NCBI RefSeq assembly: GCF_900964775.1
Contig: NC_041814.1
Coordinates: 13,065,360-13,129,359 of the forward strand
Length of the DNA stretch: 64,000 nt
Direction of reading: 5' to 3'
From: Scleropages formosus
Lineage: Eukaryota > Chordata > Actinopteri > Osteoglossiformes > Osteoglossidae
Both the position numbers and the translations under genes were made by a program. Of this stretch, positions 25,140 through 37,299 are shown in pieces. Numbering within the stretch: the stretch's first letter is position 1; every line of letters begins with the position of its first letter. Under the pieces are notes generated by a model. It was not told where the DNA came from. It saw only the letters and a program-made list of their open reading frames with translations, and searched no databases.

Positions 25140-26520
25140 ACTTTACATAACGATGATAAGCATAGGTGGCAGCCAGCGAGTCTGTAACTTATAAAGAGAT
25201 TAATTCCAGATAACTAAATGGTGTTGTAAGCATGATTTATAGCACGGCTCATGAGGTCTCGTTTCAGTACAATTCAATGGCGTTGCTCTCAAAACATGTC
25301 GAATTTAATTCTCCTTTATAAATGCAACAATGTGCAAAAGGTGCCCCAATAAAACAACGTTTAAAGTCATTTACTGGCCAGTGAGCTTACATGCCAGTGA
25401 AAACACAGTATAATATTAGAAAAAAAAGCACTGAGGCAATAAAAAGGAAAGAGGAATTTCTTGCGTTTTCCCGAAAACATACTGAAACCCACTTGTTGCG
25501 CTTCCATTTGAAATAGTTAAATGTTCGATAACGTAAAAATTCAGCGCAGCTGTTTGTGTTCACGTTATGTGTTGCCTGAAATACGGGGCCGGTCTTTGAA
25601 GAAGTTTTCGGTGAATTGTTTCAGCCACGTTTGACACTTCAGAATTCCTGAGAAACCGCACTGACACAAATCCTGAACAGACCGATCGATACGCTGGTCC
25701 GGAACACCTGTGTGAAACGGTGGAGCATAAACTCCACGGTTCACTACGTTATGTTAATGATGGACAGGTATTCTGAATGTGGAACTGCTGTAAAACTGCC
25801 GTGAGGCAGCGGAGTGGACCGTTGGCGTTGCCTGTGTAACTAAGCTTTTTAGCAAATGAACGTTACATGAACTTTGTCCCAAATGAATTTGGTAAAAGCA
25901 GTGCCACAGGAGTTGGACAAAGTGCTAAAAAATGCCATGAACTTTAAAAAGACTAATGAACGGTGCTGCAGCAAGTAGGCCTATTGCTGATGCCTCAGAG
26001 CACCTGGACCGTGCACTTGTACATGGGCTCAAATCCAGCTCAATCTGTGTACAGTTTTAATGTTCTGTTGCGTCAAGCTTTGCAGATGAGTTCGGCATGC
26101 ATTGGACATTTAGGGTGCATCTCACTCAATGAACTGAAAATGGCTGAAATGTTGCAAAGGCACTTCGGCGCCATAACCGACATCACACAAACACAACAGC
26201 ATTGCAAACACCAGAAGATGCTGTTTCCCGACAGCGTCAGAATCGCCGCAAAGCAAAATGAATTTCAGTCTGGCCTTGGGCTCCCAGTTTTCCCACTGAA
26301 TAGGCAGGTGTCAGTTCTGGAGCTGAGAGTACTGCACCATGTCAAGAGGCTTGTTCGTGGTCATGTAGAGAGTGATGTGTGGAGCCTCTGAACAAGGTCA
26401 GGGTCATGAGGGTTAGCTGGAAATGGTGCAGAACAACAAATTCACCTCTGCGTTGTAGCACCCTGGAGTGAATTGTAGCATAAAATTGTACTAGTAAGAC
26501 CTCTTAGATTAGCAGTGGAG
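25140..26520. other. intergenic region, nothing recognised
   Basis: A 142-codon open frame at 25963-26391 (+) exists, but its product matches no family I know, it has no splice or promoter context, and it borders a retroelement fossil. I treat the stretch as non-coding. Confidence 0.4.
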
Positions 26521-26529
26521 CCTAAATGA

Positions 26530-26870
26530 GAGGTACCTCATACCTGATGTGGCCAGCAGTGCTCCGATTGCCTAGTGGTCTGTCTATAGCGAAAATGCAC
26601 ATCCATAGAGGGACGTGTACATCTTTTGCTTGTCCAGATGGAGACCAAGGCCTCTTGCTGACCCAATGAGTGCGATTGCTCTGTAGGACTGAGGGCCCAG
26701 GAGGCAAAACCAATGAGCCACTCCACTCCAGAGTAGAGCTGGGACAGCGTTGCCCGAAGTGCTGTGTTGGAGGCATCGCAAGTGATGAAGATGAAGGTGG
26801 GGGCAAAAGTGTTTCAAGATAGGTAGTAAGTGCGGTGAGGTGAATGTGGTCTTCAGAAGGTGTACAGCTT
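26530..26870 (-). mobile_element. Ty3/Gypsy-like LTR retroelement fossil (pol fragment)
   Basis: Short stretches on the - strand read like the RT-RNase H region of a Ty3/Gypsy pol (the DAS- and FAS-type motifs of that region). The fragment is broken and isolated, with no LTRs at its edges. It lies immediately downstream of the fmo gene B stop codon. Old; age not measurable here. Confidence 0.5.
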
Positions 26871-26919
26871 CAGAACAGGCTGTTATCCAAACCTAATGTG
26901 CATTCTTTGGAGCTTAGGT

Positions 26920-29900
26920 TCAGGTTTTGAGCACGCGAAGGACCGCCGCTGGGACGTACATCCTCCAGTTGTTCAGGGCAGCCATGGGGCTTTCCAGCAG
27001 TTTAGAATGCCTTTTTTCAGCATAAATGGCTGCTACAAGCAGGATACTCAGAACAAGCAACTTTGGTAGTCTGGAAGGACGGGGCTCTGGTACAACTCGT
27101 GTCATCATTGGTTGGCTCACCCTGTCCCACACAGTCAGGATGGCATTCCGGGCACCTGCCCACTTTCCTGGCCCACGCAGTCGGTACTGACAAGGGGTGA
27201 AGGGTCCAAACAGCACCCAGAACCCCAGGCGAGGGTCTGTCAGCAGCAGCCTCAGAATGTTTGGCCGCACTCCCAACTCATTTGCTAGTTCGTCCATGTA
27301 GGGGATGTATTCCACCAGCAGATTTCCATGTTTGGGACTAGGAAAACTGGGACAAAAAGAAGGTAGCACTGCTTGTCATAATATGCTAATTTATGGCATT
27401 TTTCTTATTTGTAGGAATCTGGAACCTTCATAAGCATATAAGCAAAGTGGTAACAAAACACATTCTAATATGGATTACCGTTTCATGTTTCCTTTCATCT
27501 CTGTCTCGGTTTCCTTGGATGGGAGACGGATGACACCTACAAGGAAGAAGTACAATAAATGAACACAGGATAACAGGGGCAGCAGGTACTGTAGTAGTTA
27601 CAGTTGCTACCCTGCCCTCCAAGAATCTAGGTTCAATTTCCACCTTCAGATGTAGTGCACTTGAGCAAGGTACTCAAGGTATTTACTATAAACTGCTCCA
27701 GTACAAAATGGGTAGTACAGTGCAAGTGTCACTACCAAGCATGCACCGTACCCAGCAGCACCTGCCTCTGATTAAGCACCTGTCAGCAATCAGAGCATTT
27801 ATCTATAAAAACTGACCCCGGATCCTTCTCTGTTGCAGAATCTCTTAGAAGACAACTGTTCCTCCAGTGTACATGACTTCTCCTCAGCGCCTTACCTGTC
27901 CTCCTCCAAGTTCTTCACTCCCTGTTCCCTAGCCCGTCTCCTCATCCCTGTTCCTGTCTTCCACGGTATCGAACCTCTTTTCATGTCCTTGACCAGGTCT
28001 TCGGATTCTCCTGTCGGACCATGTTTGCACCTCGGATTGAACTACGCTTGCCCCCGACTCAGAGCATTGCCTGGCCCCAAGTATCTTTATAATAAACGAT
28101 CTCGCAATTGGGTCCACACCCAGGTCTCTGGTCTGCCCTGTGAGACAGCAAGTTGCTTTAGAGAAAACAGTCAACTAGGAGCTTTTTATTACCCAGAGGT
28201 GTAATGAGAAGAGTTAAAGGGCAACCTGCTAGTGAATGGTTCACCTGGAAATAGTTGTAATTCTCTAGCAACATTATTCTGCAAAGCGATACTTTAAAGT
28301 ACTTTCTATTTCCACTTTTCTGTCTAACTTTTTAAAACATTTTTATTTTTTGAAAACCTTTGCAGGTGTACTTAGAGTTTGCTCCTACTAAAAACTGGTA
28401 ACCACTTACAAAACAACTGAGGCCAGTGGTTTTGTATGTTACAAATTTTTGCAGTTTCACAACATGTTTCAGGAACAGGATATGAGGCCTCCCCATATGG
28501 CTTTTGGACAGTTAGGTCTGGGACAGGCTTTGCATGAGTGTCATGTTTCTGTCCAGAAAGTGGGTCATCAGACCCAAGTGCAGCGTAGAGGCGCACAAGG
28601 TGATGGGAGGATCCGCAGGTCGTAGTCAGGAAACAAGCGAGGGTCACCGAGGAGCAGACCTCATTATGAGGAGAACCCGAAAACCTTGAATTGAAGATCA
28701 GACAATGGGTTGAAGGAAACGAGGAGGACGAGGAGAGTCAGGAGGAAGAGGGTCGAGGAACGGGAGCTAGGACAGGGAAGTCAGGAAAGGTAAACAGGGC
28801 GATGCGAGAGGCGGTGGTGAGCAGTAAGGCTGAACGTGGTTCTGCAGCGTTCTGAGCTCCAGGCTGTCCTTTTATGCGTCTGGACCCTGATCAGCCACAG
28901 GTGTTCCTCATTGCCGAGATGGAAGGCATGACAATGAGGGTGGCAACACAGACATGCCTTTGTAGCTCAACATTTTCCCCTTATCAAACTTATTTTCTCT
29001 ACCACCAACCATACTACATGACAGGAATTTTTAAACAAACACGATAAACTGGATAAATAGGCTCTCACCATTTTATTCCAATCTGGATTAGTTGACTTGT
29101 GTTGGAGGGATTCCAGCATCCTTCTACTATTAATATATATATGTATAAAATGAATGAGTCACACCTCTGTTTTATCAGTAGGTGATATTTTATACCTCAT
29201 TTTATTCTCCACCTGATTAAAAGAAACACAGAAAGGAAAAAGAAAAGTTACCTGTAATTACTTGTGTGGCCCAGCGAGCTTGCATCTCCGCCATAGGCAT
29301 GATGGGGCCCCAGGGTTCGATCAGGCCTATTATGGCTAGTGTGGGGTGCTCAAGTGAAGGTGGGAAGATATGCTTGTACAGGTTCAAATTATGACCAGGG
29401 CCAGTAAAGACAGAAGCGGTGAGGAACGGAAAGCTGCAGTTGTAGCCTGTGCAGAAGACTACGGCATCAATTTGTTCCTCTTTGGTCCCATTCACAAAGG
29501 CCACAGTAGAGCCTTGAAACTCCTGAATATGTGGCTTCATGACCACAACCCCAAGAAGGATGCAGGCAGGAAGGTCATCATTGATTACAGGTATCTGGTC
29601 GAACAACCTGCAGTATAAACAGGAGAAGATCCAAAAACCTGCAATAAACTGAATGAATGACTCAATTTAAGGAGAGTTTCAATGACTGCAGTCTAGTGTC
29701 TTACCTGTGTTTAGGCATGAGGCCGTATAACCGGTGATCATATTTCTGATTTAGCTCCCTCTCGCTGACCCAGTTGATGAGACGCCTGGGAAGTAATAAG
29801 CCCTGTAGATCTAGAAGACGAGTGAACGCAGTTATGTCAAAAGGGCACCCCTTGTGGGAAGTGCGCCTTATGACCCAAGCCCCCTGCCGAGTACTGACGA

Positions 29901-32900
29901 AGGTCTAAAGAAAGGAATACAACATAAGTCAGAAAACTTGGGGGTGCCCAGTGTTACTAGAGCTAGTCACTGTCTTAGAGAAAGAAATAATACAATAAAA
30001 AGACATGAATAAAAGGTATATATAAAAGACCATGAAAATAAATTTAAAATTATGGACTCTAGTTTTGGAATAAAAAATGGTAAATGACTCCACAATAAGG
30101 TGTTGTACTACACACTATGTATTATTTCTAAGTAAAAAACACTGCAACATTCATTGATTTCAAGACCAAATTATATTAAACAGTGTAAGATATCCTCATG
30201 GTTGTCACGGTGTCCCCCCGGAGCGGAAGCGCCAGACCTGAGTGCAGAGCACAGGAAGGTTTCTCAAGGGGTAGTCCAAAAGATATGGTCGAATAAACAG
30301 GGAAATGGTCACCGATGTGCGAACGAAATCCGAAGGGAGAGTCCGAGAGTCGTAATCTGGTAAACAGGCGAGAAGTCGTGGTAAGCCAGGAAGTCGTGTA
30401 GATACAGGAGCGGGCACAGGGAAACAAGGAAGAGGGCGAGGGTGAGGACAAGGAATCAGGGAAGTCAGGAGAGCTAAGGCAAGAACCGCGAGTGAGTAAC
30501 AAGGCTGAACAAGGTTCCGTGATTGTCTGCACTCTGCGCTTTCCTTTTATACACTCGTCTGCTGATCTGCAGCAGATGTTCCTCGTTGCACCGAGGTGGA
30601 GGGCGTGACAATGATTCTCTAGTGTTCCACTTCTCAGAAAAATTTTCCCCTATAAGTACAAGACATCAAACTAGGATGACCTCCTTTGTGAAATATGATC
30701 AATAATCCTCTACATTTGGGAAATTTGCAAATGTGTCAATTATAGTACTACCTGCAACCGGCCACGTTTTTGACACTTATTCTTCTGTAAGTGGTGCCAG
30801 TGCTGTACTCAAACACATCACACTCAGTGCCAGTATTTTTAACTCAAAACATCTCTCAGTAAAAACATTTGTCATGTTTCCTGAACGGTGCGGGGTTGAT
30901 GGGAACCGGAAAGGGAATGGAGAAGGAAGGGAGACAGGATCTGGGAGGACTAATCCAAGAATGGCACTCAGGATGTAAGCATGGGTTCAGGGTCCGAGGG
31001 GCTTTTCTGAGTTCAAGGCATGATCCGAAGTCTCCCGGGGATGGTTTGAAGAGCGAGGGTTGAGATCTAGAAGGTCATGGCTTTAATGCGAAGGTCATAA
31101 CTGGAAGGGTCATGGTTCAAAGAGCGAGGGTCGAGATCCAGAGGATCGTGGCTTTAATGCAAAGGTTGTAATCTGAAGAGTCGTGGTCGTGGTTTGAAGA
31201 GCGAGAGTTGAGATCCAAAAGGGAAAAAAGAGGAGCAAAACTGAACGCGAAGGGAGGTGAGGTTTCTTTCAGAGATTCTCTGATTGTGAGGAGGTCTCTT
31301 GCTTTTAAACAGTGTTTTTAATGCGGTGCAGGTGTATGGCATGTATTTGGGAATAGCTATGATGACCATTCACTGTGGCATTTTCCTCTAAGGGTACGGC
31401 AGCATCTTGCAGTCTCATTATGTGCTCAACAAATTTGTACTTTGTTATCAGTTTAAAAAAAAAACTACAAACTGCTACTTGTGTAAAGAATACTGGTTTA
31501 TACAGCGATATGTGACAAATTGACTGTACTCAAGAATCATGTGTCTGCATCCAGATATCTCCTTCTGTTGGTGTGAATGCACTGAGGTAATGTCCTCTGG
31601 AGATTTATGTCGCTCTGGAGAAAAGTGTCTGGTAAATGTAAGACTGACATGTCAGATATTTTGTGCAACTACCAATAACATAAGAGTCTTATAGTTGTGA
31701 ATATGGGACCCTTGTATATTCATTTTTTCCTGGGTGAACTTCTGCTTTTATGTAAGGGATGCAGATCCTAAGCTACACGTCTGGGCCATTCTTTTGCGCA
31801 CAAAGATGAATGCAATATGAAAATCATACCTTCTTTGCAACTCTGCTGAGCTCAACGGCAATGTCTGCACCAGAGTTCCCAATCCCTACAACCACAACTT
31901 TCTTTCCCTTGTAAGGCTCTGGATCTTTGTATTCGCTGCTGTGACAGTACTCCCCCTTGAAGGTCTCAAAGCCTGAAAAAAGAGGACATCTGAAACCTTG
32001 AACATGTCCTGCAAGATCCTTAACACATTGCTTTATGAAAGGAACAGCGGTATTAAACTGTACAGTGCTGATAACAAATGCATTTTTAGAAACTGCTGCC
32101 ATACTGATACATAATTTACTCATCAATTTATTCGTTGTAGAACACGGATAAATAGAGGCTGCAACATGTTATAATGAGGGAGACTTTAGTCTTCTGAACA
32201 AAAAATCTTATACCTGGAAAGTCCTTCAGTGGCATGACAGGCTTTGTGTAGTGACCTGTACACACCAGGACAGCATCGAAAATATGGATCTTTTTGAGCC
32301 CATCTCTGTCCTCAGTGAGCACTTCCCACTGCCCAGAGCAGGCAAAGTCAGGACTCTGTTTCACACTGAGGACTGTGGTCTGAGAAACCAAACAAGACAA
32401 AAGAAACTTAGATCACATATACTTTCTGTTTCTGGATTTTAAGTCTGTATCTCAAGTCCTTGGGCTTCATTAAATCACAGCAAAGCAGGAGGCAAGTGAC
32501 TCTGAATGTGCTGATGAGTAGAGACTATGGTGTCCATATACATTCAGGACCTCACCTGGAAGTGAATGTGCTGCAGAAGGTTAAAATGAGCAGCGTAGAG
32601 CTGGAGGTACTGCAGTAGCTGGGAGTTGTGCATGAAATTAGGGAAGTGGGCCGGCATGGGCAAGTCGCTGAAACACATCATCTCTTTGGAGGTGTTGGTC
32701 ACAAGTGATCGGTATGTGCTGGAGCGCTCCGGTTCTGGAATCTCCTGGAGGTGGTACAATAAGCTTGGTGCAATAATGTAAGACGCAACGCTAAGTATTC
32801 AGTGTACGTTAATCATCTAAATTATATTTGAAAATTGGAACAAATGAACTTCAGGTCACATTTACATACTGCAGAGAAAATGAACTTATATGTAGTTCGA

Positions 32901-33066
32901 CTACTTTTGCATAACTTTTAATGGCTCAGTTTACCTTGAACCTCCACAAGCCTCCGATGTCATCGCTGCTCTCAAAGCACACTGGCTCCAGTCCCTCCTC
33001 GAGGCAGCACTTGATGCAGGTCAGCCCGGAACTGCCAGCACCGATCACTGCAACACGGCGGGCCAT
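26920..33066 (-). CDS. flavin-containing monooxygenase (cluster gene B)
   Basis: Eight coding exons on the - strand: 32935-33066, 32556-32744, 32214-32379, 31830-31972, 29705-29904, 29252-29607, 27479-27536 and 26920-27346. GT-AG borders and an open frame give 556 residues. FAD motif GAGSSG at 9-14, Asn61, signature [11 protein letters not shown] at 167-177, NADPH motif GIGNSG at 192-197, FCTGY at 328-332, hydrophobic C-terminal tail. Expected to be an NADPH-dependent ER monooxygenase. Exons 6 and 7 differ strongly from gene A and group with C, so substrate range may differ. Exon 8 is 58 bases instead of 73, an in-frame loss of five codons. Introns 5 and 7 are swollen by four LTR-like insertions. 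Homology with A and C ends about nine bases after the stop, next to a Ty3/Gypsy fossil, so the 3' UTR is probably replaced. Orthology to a numbered FMO is not clear. Confidence 0.9.
27576..27736 (+). repeat. V-SINE-like element, 5' two-thirds
   Basis: tRNA-like head ('ggggcagcaggtactgtagt'), weak B box, then the core 'cacttgagcaaggtactcaa' and 'ctgctccagtacaaaatggg'. The tail is missing. Confidence 0.65.
27750..28147 (+). mobile_element. LTR-like sequence (fossil)
   Basis: A TATA-like tataaaaa near 27806 and an AATAAA near 28090 sit within a C/T-rich stretch ending in 'tgtgagaca', the layout of a retroelement LTR. No internal genes and no target duplication found. Family uncertain, probably Ty3/Gypsy-type. 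Lies in the intron between exons 7 and 8 of fmo gene B. Confidence 0.4.
28539..28933 (-). mobile_element. solo LTR (fossil), Ty3/Gypsy-like
   Basis: A 395-bp unit with TGTCATG...CATGACA ends, flanked by a perfect 5-bp target duplication ATGAG (28534-28538 and 28934-28938). On the - strand a TATA-like ATAAAAGG lies near 28870. No internal region remains, so it is a solo LTR left after recombination. Confidence 0.7.
30203..30610 (-). mobile_element. solo LTR (fossil), related to the one at 28539
   Basis: 408 bp with TGTCACGG...CGTGACA ends. Flanked by atggt (30198-30202) and atgat (30611-30615), four of five identical. TATA-like TATAAAAG on the - strand near 30550. Lies in the intron between exons 5 and 6 of fmo gene B. 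Confidence 0.65.
30870..31360 (-). mobile_element. LTR-like sequence with internal repeats (fossil)
   Basis: Begins TGTCATGTTTCC, close to the start of the solo LTR at 28539, and has a similar A/G-rich + strand. A TTTAAAAGC promoter-like box lies near 31300 on the - strand. The right edge is approximate and no clear target duplication is seen. Carries the tandem repeat at 31041-31223. Confidence 0.45.
31041..31223. repeat. 71-77 bp tandem repeat, about 2.4 copies
   Basis: Units starting at 31041, 31112 and 31189 share 'gaagagcgagggttgagatc' and 'gtggctttaatgc'. Lies inside an LTR-like fossil, so it may be a family feature. Confidence 0.75.
31530..31643 (+). repeat. old SINE-like 3' fragment
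   Basis: 'cactgaggtaatgtcctctg' body, then the tail 'gctctggagaaaagtgtctg' ending taaatgta. Same tail as the V-SINE-like families. Confidence 0.5.
32214..33066. repeat. near-identical segment shared with 43339-44191
   Basis: Exons 2-4 of fmo gene B with both introns align with gene C at a constant offset of 11,125 and no indels. I count about 10-12 differences in 853 bp. The match stops right at the start codon, upstream of which the two copies are unrelated. Confidence 0.85.
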
Positions 33067-33525
33067 ACTGTGGATATGGGGGGGATAATGCATTTTAGAA
33101 AACGAAAAACTGCACGATACAGTTACATGTCATTAAACATTATAGGGTAGGTGATAGGTGAAAATGTTTTCGGAGTCAACATTTGCACTTTGAGTTAAAG
33201 GTTCTTAATGCATTAATTTACCCGTTGAACAACTGGATTGGAAAGCAAAGCTAGTATACTTATGTTTCCCTGGAAAGGATATTTATTTACTTCAATTTAT
33301 AGTGCCCTTCTAATTCTCAATCTCCAAACATTCTTGAGTAATGTTCCCAAAAAAAAGTTGCATAAAAATGTAGCAGCTTCAGAAATTTCAAACGTTTATA
33401 TTTAACAAGGAACATTATCAATGATGGAAACCATTTAATTCTACGATCCAGAAAGTTCAGTTAGTCTTTACCTATGACACAGCATGGCGCATTTAGTAGC
33501 ATTTACCGTTCATTCACATGTACTA

Positions 33526-33841
33526 TGTGCCACGCCCACACCTCCGAGCCGACACGGAACACCTGGGACGCAGCGCAGACTGGGGCATAAAAGGCTGCGT
33601 CAGACCAGCAGCTGATGCGGAACCTTGTTCGGCCTTCTTGTTTGCGACGGAATCCCGAATCCCGAATCCCTTTATGATCATTGATCTCTTGCCTGTACCG
33701 ACCTCGCCTTTTTGGATTCTCCCTGTAACGACTTTCGCACCTCGAAGACCAATCGCCTGTTCTCTGACCTCCTCTCTCGGATTTCCCCGAATACCGCTCT
33801 GCACTTGGGTTCGCCGCTTCCTTCCAGAACCGGACATGACA
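33526..33841 (+). mobile_element. LTR-like sequence (fossil)
   Basis: Starts TGTGCCACGCCC and ends ACATGACA, with a GCATAAAAGG promoter-like box at about 33585 followed by C/T-rich sequence. Resembles the solo LTRs inside gene B but in the opposite direction. No matching target duplication found. Lies about 460 bases upstream of the gene B start codon. Confidence 0.5.
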
Positions 33842-33858
33842 CTGTGAATATATTTATG

Positions 33859-33863
<5 letters not shown>

Positions 33864-33920
<57 letters not shown>
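33864..33920. repeat. (TG)n microsatellite
   Basis: About 28 TG units next to an LTR-like sequence. Confidence 0.95.
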
Positions 33921-33921
<1 letters not shown>

Positions 33922-36194
33922 GCTGTAGCGTCTGCTACTCGAGGGCTCCCCTAGCGTTTGGAGCTGGTAATGAACTCTTAGAACGTAGTTGCGCAGTTTC
34001 CTCTCCAGTCCCGGGGAGTCTGTGAGACGGGTGCTTTTGCTCGCGTTTATGTTGTTGGAGGAACGCAGGTCCTCGGGCCATAAAACCAGTACACAATTGC
34101 AAGAATATAATAATGTAATGCAATTTTAAGACTAATCTAACTAGAATTTCTATATATCCTCCCTGGTTATCGCCTCTTACTGTCGCTGCGGTCTAATAAA
34201 CGCTGTACAATGCTCATGCAGCGTCCACAACCATGCTACGGACAGTATTAATATTATATAGCGTTTTTAAAAAAATATTGTTAATTTAAGGTGTCGTGAT
34301 AATATGATGAAAACAGCATAAAAAAGGTGTAAATCTGAACAAGTCATCAGACGATCAGCTTGACACCTTGGAAACTTCTGTGGGATATCAGGCCGACGCC
34401 GCGACAGTTTCTGACACCTTTACAATTTGAAAAGACAACTTACACAATGTTGCAAGGACTGGAACCCTGGGATTTTAAACTTTAGCACATATTTAAGTGC
34501 TTCACAGCTTTCGTTTTCAAGAGTTCCACAAATAGTTTTTTTCACACAACATGATATCTTAACCAGTATATCAATAAAAAGAAGTCAATAAACATGCATA
34601 AAGGAGCAGTAAGAATTGCAGAACATAAACATATCGTCAATTGAGATTATGATTTAATTCACCTCAATAACACAGCTGTCGACCTTTCGAACAGAGGTGC
34701 TTTTTGAGTCACAATCATACAGTTCACTTATGACAGGTATAGAATGTAACATGTTTGCGTAGCCCAACATTATGACCCGAACCTCACCTGCAAGAACTTG
34801 GAGAACTGGCTCCCTAAGGGTTTTGAGCCACTGTTGCTCTGTCATTAGTTTAGCTGCGCTTCAGAGTTTAAGAGGAGTTTAATCCGCAGCCAGTCACGTG
34901 CTTCTTAACCCATTGCTGTGTCCTTTGAACCTGCAGTTGAAACTAAACCCACTTGATGTATATCGTAGAAATCGCCGCTGGAGACCTCCTTTTCTGAAGT
35001 GTGTCTTATTTTTGCACTGGTTTAGCTGAGGTTTAAGGAGAGGCAGCCTCAATTTAAACATGTCTTCAGCTTAGATATCTTTTAATATTTAAAGCTTGTC
35101 TAAAATTTTCCAGCATGTATGGTGCTGTGTAGACAATTCTGACATGATTTTCAACCAAAAGCTATATTGTGTAGTGAAATACAGGTAACATTTAAGGCAC
35201 TAGAAGCTGCTTTATTAGTGGTTAGAGGTGATGTCTTTGACCCAGGGATGGTAGGTTTGAACCTCACCTACTGCTGTAGTATCCAAGGTACTGACCCTAA
35301 AATCGCTCCACTCACCCAGATGTATAAATGGATAGATAGTTTTATGTATCTTAACACTGTAAATCACTTTGGATAAAGGCATCAGCTGAATGAATAAAAA
35401 TTGTAAATGTTATATTGTTGTGTCATTGATTTCCGTTTTTTTTTAAATCCCCAAGTGCCATGTTCTGTGAGACTGAATAGACCTCTGCAGCAACCAGCAA
35501 CCAAGCAATAGCCAGTGCTGGATTCTAGCAAAGATGGCCCATGCTTTTGGTGTTTAGATTAATAAGAATACAATTAATTGTACATACTATATTTGCGAGA
35601 CTAGAAAGTGCACTAAAGTCGCCTATAACTAAAATATGTCTTTGTTATGTGGTGTTACCTCATGTCCAGCAGAACTTGCGTGACTTTATAGTACCTTTAG
35701 TTTGGGCACAGTTTGACACGGCAATGAAGTGATGGGTTTAGCGGTTTAACTCATTTTAAACCGCAGCTAAGCTGATGACATAGCAATAGTTCCTGGGAAG
35801 CTAAGAAGGTCACTGTTTTCTTTTATCACAAGCTTTACTAAATTATAGTTACACCAGTTTACAATAAACTCATAAAAATAATAAAATCACACCAAAATAA
35901 AATACATTTTTATACATAAAATTATGATGTACACACTATCTATACAATAGTATGTATTGTACAGTATACATATGAGGCAACATGACATATTTTATTTACA
36001 GGCCCTGAAGCAGCACCGGACAAGCATTTATTAATAATGGATGATGGCTAGATGGTGTAATTTGTCTTTAAATACAGTTCAGGAGAAGTGTGGCAACATC
36101 CCCAAAAAGGTTCTATAGCTGAAGATAAAGGATGGATTTATGCCTATTAATAATTTATACATTTTCCAAACAGACAGAGCTGAAAAAACTTAGT
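33921..36194. other. intergenic region between fmo genes B and C
   Basis: The 5' flank of gene B, including any non-coding first exon and promoter, should be in this stretch or just before it. The only recognisable element is a V-SINE-like copy (35195-35411). A 63-codon open frame at 34654-34845 (-) is not recognised and not supported as a gene. Confidence 0.4.
35195..35411 (+). repeat. V-SINE-like element, near full length
   Basis: Head 'ctttattagtggttagaggt', decayed B box (ggtttgaacctc), core 'atccaaggtactgaccctaa', 'cccagatgtataaatggata' and tail 'actttggataaaggcatcag' ending in aaattgtaaatg. Confidence 0.75.
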
Positions 36195-36990
36195 TCAAGT
36201 TCAAGTTGTTTTTATTGTTATTCCTCTATACAGCTTGTGTACAGTGGAACAAAATACTGTTCCTTCGGAAACCATGGTGCAATGCAGAACATAGCACAAG
36301 ACAATAAGTAAATACACAGGACAGGATGTGGACGCGGGTATGGATGCAAGCTGTAGGCAGTTGTGGAGTAGTGTAGTGCTGAGTTAATTGTTCAACGGAG
36401 CCAGGTGAGCACTGGGAAGCAGCTGTGTGTTGAGTAGTCTGACTGCCTCAGGGAAGAAACTGTTGCGGAGCTTGCTGGTGGAAGCATGGATGCTCCTGTA
36501 CCTCCTGCTAGATGGCAACAGGGCGAAGAGTCTATGAGAGGGGTGAGGGGGTTGTCCACAATGCTGGTGGCCTTGCGGATTCAGCGATTTTTGTATGTGG
36601 AAGAAGAAGGAAGAGGAACTCCAATGATCTTTTCAGCTGTTCTTACCACTCGCTGTAGGGTCTTGTGGTTGGAGACTGTGCAGTTCCTCTACCGTGTGGT
36701 GAGACAGCTAGTCAAGACGCTCTCTATTGTCCCCCCTGTAGAAAGTAGTGAGGATGGGAGGGTGGACTTTGGCTCTCTTCAGCCTCCATAGGAAACCGAG
36801 ATCCTGCTGGGCTTTCTTGGCTAGGCAGGTGGTGTTCAGGGTCCAGGAGAGGTCCTCTGTCATGTGCACACCAAGAAACTCTCCACAGCTATTCCATGGA
36901 TGTGCAGAGGTGAGTGGTCTACTCAGGTCCTCCTGAGTATGCACAACACTCTGGGGCAAAGGTTTTTTGAATTGTTTTTATTTTGTCATA
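36195..36990 (-). mobile_element. 5'-truncated LINE, ORF2 C-terminal part and 3' end
   Basis: The - strand encodes the post-RT region common in fish Rex1/L2-like LINEs. FLWRLKRAKVHPPILTTFYR is at about 36750-36810, preceded by FLGVHMTEDLSWTLNTTCL. Further pieces follow in changing frames, so it is broken. The 3' end carries a (TTGAAC)n tail at 36195-36212. The clade assignment is tentative. Confidence 0.7.
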
Positions 36991-37299
36991 TTAAACCAAA
37001 AACACAAGAAAAAGGACTATGAGATTAAAAGGAAATCAGAAATGCTTTTCGAAAGCTGTGTGTGGTGGGTGGGACAATACAGGCTTTATGGTTTTATTCT
37101 CCTTCTCACAGAACAGCTAAACTCCAGTCTTAAAGCATTTGTAATTTTGGTTAATTCTCAAAGCTGTGTCTGGAGTCCTTTAGCAGGTGTGATTATAATT
37201 CAGAGAGCTTGCAGTGTCACCCAGGCTTTAGTCTATCACAGTGTGACTCATATAAATTAGTTAGATAAGTGCCATCAACTCGGGTTCGAGTTATGTGAC

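Noticed and set aside
25963-26391. 142-codon open frame on the + strand
   Set aside because: No recognisable domain, no promoter or splice context, and it neighbours a retroelement fossil.
34654-34845. 63-codon frame on the - strand
   Set aside because: Product not recognised, no splice partners, length expected by chance.
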